Assembly (NCBI GenBank): GCA_003233255.1
Contig: QILH01000084.1
Span: forward strand, 1-37,518
Source of the DNA: Gammaproteobacteria bacterium
GTDB taxonomy: Bacteria > Pseudomonadota > Gammaproteobacteria > UBA6429 > Thiohalophilaceae
Direction: 5' to 3'
Length of the DNA stretch: 37,518 bases
Shown here one piece after another: positions 34,300 to 37,518 of the stretch; within the stretch, counting starts at the first letter, position 1, and each line of letters begins with the position of its first letter. The notes below the pieces were generated by a model, which was not told the origin of the DNA, searched no databases, and saw only the letters and a list, made by a program, of their open reading frames with translations. Made by a program: the position numbers and the translations under genes.

Positions 34300-36099
34300 A
34301 TGCAACATTATATCAGTTACACCCATGAGCCCCATTCGCAGCGCCGCGATTTTAGCAATCTCGCACGCATGCTGCCCTTTATCTGGGATTACCGCGGCCG
34401 GGTAGTGATCGCACTATTGAGTCTGGTGATATCAAAACTGGCCATGGTTGGCGTTCCCTTTTTACTTAAAGATATTGTTGATAAGTTAGACGTCAAAGCA
34501 GACGCGCTACTGGTACTACCGCTGGCCTTATTGTTGGCGTATGGTGCGCTGCGGCTGGTTAGCAGTTTATTCAACGAACTGCGGGATGCCGTATTTGCCC
34601 GGGTTCGATACCATGCCATGCGTTCGGTTTCAAAACGTGTCTTGAAACATCTGCATAGCTTATCGTTACGTTACCACCTGGAGCGTAAGACGGGTGGTGT
34701 GTCGCGAGATATGGAGCGCGGTGCCAGCAGCTTAAGCTCTATTCTCAATTATCTTGTTTTTAATATCATCCCGACTGCAGCAGAGTTTATATTAGTTGCG
34801 ACTATTCTACTAACTCAATACGAATCACGGTTTGCGGTTGCGATTTTTTCCACTGTTTTTATATATATAGTATTTACTTTTTTGGTGACTGAATGGCGAA
34901 TGCATTTTCGGCATGAGATGAATCGCCTGGATTCTACCGCAAATGCTCAATCGGTTGATAGTCTGCTTAATTATGAAACGGTTAAATATTTTAATAACGA
35001 GAAACTCGAATGTACGCGTTATGATGACACCATGCGGCAGTGGGAAAATGCAGCAGTAAAAAGCCAAAACTCCATGTCACTCTTAAATTTTGGCCAGGCA
35101 AGCATTATTGCAGTTGGTGTAACGTTGATCATGATTTTTGCCGGGCAGGGCGTGGTTGAAGGCAAGCTTACGCTGGGCGATCTAGTTTTAGTTAATGCCC
35201 TGATGCTACAATTGTTTATTCCTCTTGGTTTTCTTGGTATTGTATATAGGCAATTAAAATATTCATTAGCGGACATGGATTTATTGTTTAAGTTACTTGA
35301 GCGTGATCCGGAAATAAAAGATATAGATAATGCTAAAGATATTACTATAACCGATGGTTATGTTGTTTTTGATGAGGTTAATTTTTCGTATAATAGAGAT
35401 AGACAAATACTGCACAAGGTTTCATTTCAGATACCCGCAGGGAAAAAAATTGCCATCGTAGGTCCTTCGGGTTCGGGGAAGTCGACTTTGGCCAGATTAC
35501 TATTTCGATTTTATGACATTCAAAGTGGATCTATCAAGATTGATAATCAGGATATTCGAGAGGTTACTCAAAATAGTGTTCGCCAGAGTATTGGTATTGT
35601 TCCACAGGATACGGTTTTATTTAACGACACCATCTTTTATAACATCCAGTATGCCAACAATGAATCAAGTCGGGCTCAAGTTATTGAGGCGGCCAGGCTG
35701 GCATCAATACATGACTTTATAGAAAGTTTGCCTCAAGGTTATGAAACCCTGGTGGGTGAACGTGGGCTTAAGCTTTCCGGAGGTGAAAAACAACGGGTGG
35801 CCATCGCCAGAGTGATTCTTAAAAACCCCAAAATCCTGGTATTTGATGAGGCGACATCGAGTCTTGATTCTCATTCGGAACAATCAATTTTAAAGGCGTT
35901 AAAGGACGTTGCCCAACATCATACCGCCCTGGTGATTGCACATCGACTTTCAACTATTATCGATGCGGATCAGATATATGTATTAAGAGATGGGCGGATT
36001 GTGGAGCAGGGTACCCATATTGAATTATTGGCAAATAAGGCTATGTATGCTGAACTATGGGCCATTCAGCAGCAAGAACGTAAAATAGAAATTGAATAA
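34300..36099 (+). CDS. ABC exporter, Atm1/ABCB7-like fused permease-ATPase
   Basis: The 599-residue half-transporter has an N-terminal six-helix permease (ALLSLVISKLAMVGVPFLLKDIVD onward) and a C-terminal ATPase. Walker A is GPSGSGKSTLARLLFRF, the Q-loop region is SIGIVPQDTVLFNDTI, the ABC signature LSGGEKQRVAIARVILK, Walker B ILVFDEATSSLD, and the switch His lies in IAHRLSTI. The permease segment LNYETVKYFNNEKLECTRYD and the GQASIIAVGVTLIMIFAGQGVV helix are typical of Atm1-type exporters, which move glutathione- or sulfur-linked compounds and influence metal handling. It probably works as a homodimer. It is followed by the S24-like gene after 12 bases, so they are likely one operon. Specific substrate unknown. 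Confidence 0.93.
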   Translation: MQHYISYTHEPHSQRRDFSNLARMLPFIWDYRGRVVIALLSLVISKLAMVGVPFLLKDIVDKLDVKADALLVLPLALLLAYGALRLVSSLFNELRDAVFARVRYHAMRSVSKRVLKHLHSLSLRYHLERKTGGVSRDMERGASSLSSILNYLVFNIIPTAAEFILVATILLTQYESRFAVAIFSTVFIYIVFTFLVTEWRMHFRHEMNRLDSTANAQSVDSLLNYETVKYFNNEKLECTRYDDTMRQWENAAVKSQNSMSLLNFGQASIIAVGVTLIMIFAGQGVVEGKLTLGDLVLVNALMLQLFIPLGFLGIVYRQLKYSLADMDLLFKLLERDPEIKDIDNAKDITITDGYVVFDEVNFSYNRDRQILHKVSFQIPAGKKIAIVGPSGSGKSTLARLLFRFYDIQSGSIKIDNQDIREVTQNSVRQSIGIVPQDTVLFNDTIFYNIQYANNESSRAQVIEAARLASIHDFIESLPQGYETLVGERGLKLSGGEKQRVAIARVILKNPKILVFDEATSSLDSHSEQSILKALKDVAQHHTALVIAHRLSTIIDADQIYVLRDGRIVEQGTHIELLANKAMYAELWAIQQQERKIEIE

Positions 36100-36111
36100 T
36101 ATCAGAGGTTT

Positions 36112-36438
36112 ATGATGGATTTAGGTGGGTGCGGAAGTACAGAGCCGTTTGCATTACAGGTAACCGACAATAGTATGGAGCCTGAATTTAAGAAAGATTG
36201 CATTATTATTATCGATCCCAATGGTCTGGCAGAGCATGGCGCTTATGTGTTTGCGCAGGTCGAAAATGGTTTTATTTTTCGCCAGCTGGTGATTGAAGCG
36301 GGTGTTCGTTATCTTCAACCCCTGCACGAAGATTACCTGCACGAAAAACGAGAAATTACCCTGGAAGAGATCAAAGGCGTGATCACATCGCAATCAGGGG
36401 CAAAGGGTAAACGTTCGGAACGGAAGAAATATTTATAA
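36112..36438 (+). CDS. S24/LexA-like peptidase-fold protein, probably non-catalytic
   Basis: This 108-residue protein consists of little more than a LexA/S24 peptidase fold. The Ser motif is present (QVTDNSMEPEFKKDCIIIIDP), but the segment where the catalytic Lys should lie reads NGFIFRQLVIEAG, with Arg instead of Lys. The remaining family strands are visible (YLQPLHEDY, EIKGVITSQ) and the tail is very basic (GAKGKRSERKKYL). There is no DNA-binding helix-turn-helix and no membrane anchor, so it is neither a LexA repressor nor a signal peptidase. It lies 12 bases behind the ABC exporter in a likely operon. Two ATG codons are adjacent at 36112/36115 and either may be used. Function unknown. Confidence 0.8.
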   Translation: MMDLGGCGSTEPFALQVTDNSMEPEFKKDCIIIIDPNGLAEHGAYVFAQVENGFIFRQLVIEAGVRYLQPLHEDYLHEKREITLEEIKGVITSQSGAKGKRSERKKYL

Positions 36439-36468
36439 CGCAATTGTTGCTGGTTAGGGGTGGCGATT

Positions 36469-36930
36469 TTATTTAGCTGAAAGCTGTTCTGGCTTTAGTT
36501 TTGGCGTAAAATATTCGTCAGCCAACTCAACTTCTACAGTATTTTTTTCGCTGTTGACCAAAGGATATTCGGCATCATTCCAGCCGCGTAATCCAGTCTT
36601 TAGAGAAATAACATCGGTATATCCCATCTTTTGCATTACCGCGGCAACGAATATGCTGCGGTTACCAGAACGACATACCACCACCACAGGTTTATTTCTT
36701 GCTTTTACAAGCGTTGGAACGGTCTCTTCAAAATCGTATTCGCATGCAGTTTCAAGTATTCCTCGCGGGACATTGATCGACCCCTTGATATGCATAGCTT
36801 CAAACTCATAGGGCTCGCGAACGTCTACGATCAGGGGTGCGCTAGAGTCATTTTTGTCGGCCAAGTCCCAGGGGAATATTTCTCTTACATTTTCCGCTGC
36901 AGCCTTTATCAGCTGGTTAAACGTTTTCAT
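36469..36930 (-). CDS. Rhodanese-like sulfurtransferase
   Basis: The 153-residue single-domain rhodanese shows LIVDVREPYEFEAMHIKGSINVPRG (CDC25-like loop and conserved Asp-Arg) and the active-site loop VVVVCRSGNRS with the catalytic Cys, followed by MGYTDVISLKTGLRGWNDAEYP. It would carry sulfur as a Cys persulfide in the cytoplasm. There is no signal peptide. It starts three bases after the response-regulator gene on the same strand, so the two are co-transcribed. An N-terminal extension of about 25 residues (MKTFNQLIKAAAENVREI) precedes the domain. The protein it hands sulfur to is unknown. Closeness to cysG suggests, but does not show, a sulfur-metabolism link. Confidence 0.92.
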   Translation of the reverse strand: MKTFNQLIKAAAENVREIFPWDLADKNDSSAPLIVDVREPYEFEAMHIKGSINVPRGILETACEYDFEETVPTLVKARNKPVVVVCRSGNRSIFVAAVMQKMGYTDVISLKTGLRGWNDAEYPLVNSEKNTVEVELADEYFTPKLKPEQLSAK

Positions 36931-36933
36931 ATT

Positions 36934-37518
36934 TTAATTTTTACTGGGTAAGCCTTTAACAACGGCCATCACCGCAGCTTCCACACGTGAATGTACGTCA
37001 AGTTTTCTTAAGATGGCTTTAACATGAAGTTTAACGGTGCCATCAGAAATACCTAAATTACGTGCAATGGCCTTATTACTTTGTCCTTCCGCTAACAAGC
37101 CTAATATTTCTGTTTCACGTGGGGTTAGTTCATCGAAGGGGCCAGATATTTCTGGAGCACCACCATCTTTACCCCGTACCGCGCGAGCTAATATCGGTGC
37201 GAGGTCGGGAGCCACGACAGTTTTGCCTGCAACGATATCGCGTAATGCTATAACCAGGGCATCGGGCTCCATGTCTTTTAGTAAATAACCTTGCGCGCCA
37301 GCGCGCAAGGACTCAACCAGATCGGTTTCTTCTGCGCTGGTTGTTAACATGACAATGGGCATATCAAGCTTATGTTCGCGAAGTTTTTTGAGTACTCCAA
37401 TGCCATTAATGTCTGGCATACGCATATCGAGCAACACAACATCTGGTTGAATTTCGTTAACCAGGCTCACGCAATCTACACCGTTATCTACGGAAGCCGC
37501 AATTTCAATCCCGCGGCT
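36934..37518 (-). CDS. NarL/FixJ-family response regulator, N-terminus cut by window edge
   Basis: The ORF track begins at an internal codon (37470), but the frame stays open to base 37518 (adding SRGIEIAASVDNGVDC), so the gene continues out of the window and its true start is not visible. The receiver domain has the phospho-acceptor Asp in PDVVLLDMRMPDI, the Thr/Ser switch in VMLTTSAEE, and the Lys in GYLLKDMEPDAL. A LuxR-type DNA-binding domain follows: ELTPRETEILGLLAEGQSNKAIARNLGISDGTVKLHVKAIL. This is a NarL-type transcription factor driven by a sensor kinase that lies elsewhere. It heads an operon with the rhodanese. Target genes cannot be inferred. Confidence 0.93.
   Translation of the reverse strand, partial: SRGIEIAASVDNGVDCVSLVNEIQPDVVLLDMRMPDINGIGVLKKLREHKLDMPIVMLTTSAEETDLVESLRAGAQGYLLKDMEPDALVIALRDIVAGKTVVAPDLAPILARAVRGKDGGAPEISGPFDELTPRETEILGLLAEGQSNKAIARNLGISDGTVKLHVKAILRKLDVHSRVEAAVMAVVKGLPSKN

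Overview
The window looks like a piece of a gammaproteobacterial chromosome of moderate, uneven base composition. The evidence is a fused CysG-type siroheme synthase, EntD-type phosphopantetheinyl transferase, WecB, GalE, CysC, an HAE-type RND pump with its lipoprotein adaptor, and an Atm1-like ABC exporter. I cannot name a genus. There are no rRNA or tRNA genes, CRISPR arrays, transposases or phage genes that I can see.

Layout. (1) 1-4280: a partial minus-strand lipoprotein at the left edge, then plus-strand surface-polysaccharide genes (wecB, a TuaH-like glycosyltransferase, a NodB-like deacetylase). (2) 4281-5135: a gene-poor stretch containing what looks like a frameshifted, decayed coding fragment and a promoter-like element. 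(3) 5136-20348: a plus-strand biosynthetic run. It holds an NRPS initiation protein (formyltransferase / condensation remnant / adenylation domain interrupted by a luciferase-like monooxygenase / carrier), a type I PKS (KS-AT-KR-DH-ACP), a C-A-T NRPS without thioesterase, and two alpha/beta-hydrolase-fold proteins. (4) 20364-24938: a molybdenum hydroxylase (exported Moco large subunit plus 2Fe-2S subunit, minus strand) with divergent xdhC and mocA for cofactor maturation. (5) 24991-27320, minus strand: cysC, galE and a 4'-phosphopantetheinyl transferase, in that transcription order. (6) 27321-37518: housekeeping or accessory genes: a two-helix membrane protein, cysG, an RND/MFP pair, an ABC exporter, an S24-like protein, a rhodanese and a NarL-type response regulator cut by the right edge.

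How it may work together. The three megasynthase proteins read as a short assembly line. The adenylation pockets, extracted by eye, give DILQMGMIWK and DILQLGMVWK, both glycine-like. The PKS module carries a malonyl-type AT plus KR and DH. The simplest colinear backbone is a (formylated, possibly oxidised) glycine extended to a 4-aminocrotonyl unit and joined to a second glycine. The nearby PPTase can prime the carriers, and the molybdenum hydroxylase with its two maturation proteins is a candidate tailoring enzyme. With no TE or reductase on the line, release may depend on the two hydrolase-fold proteins, whose nucleophile elbows read G-x-R-x-G and G-x-C-x-G rather than G-x-S-x-G. This cluster is the best candidate for an undescribed system. 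The product, its link to the molybdenum enzyme and the role of the hydrolases are inference.
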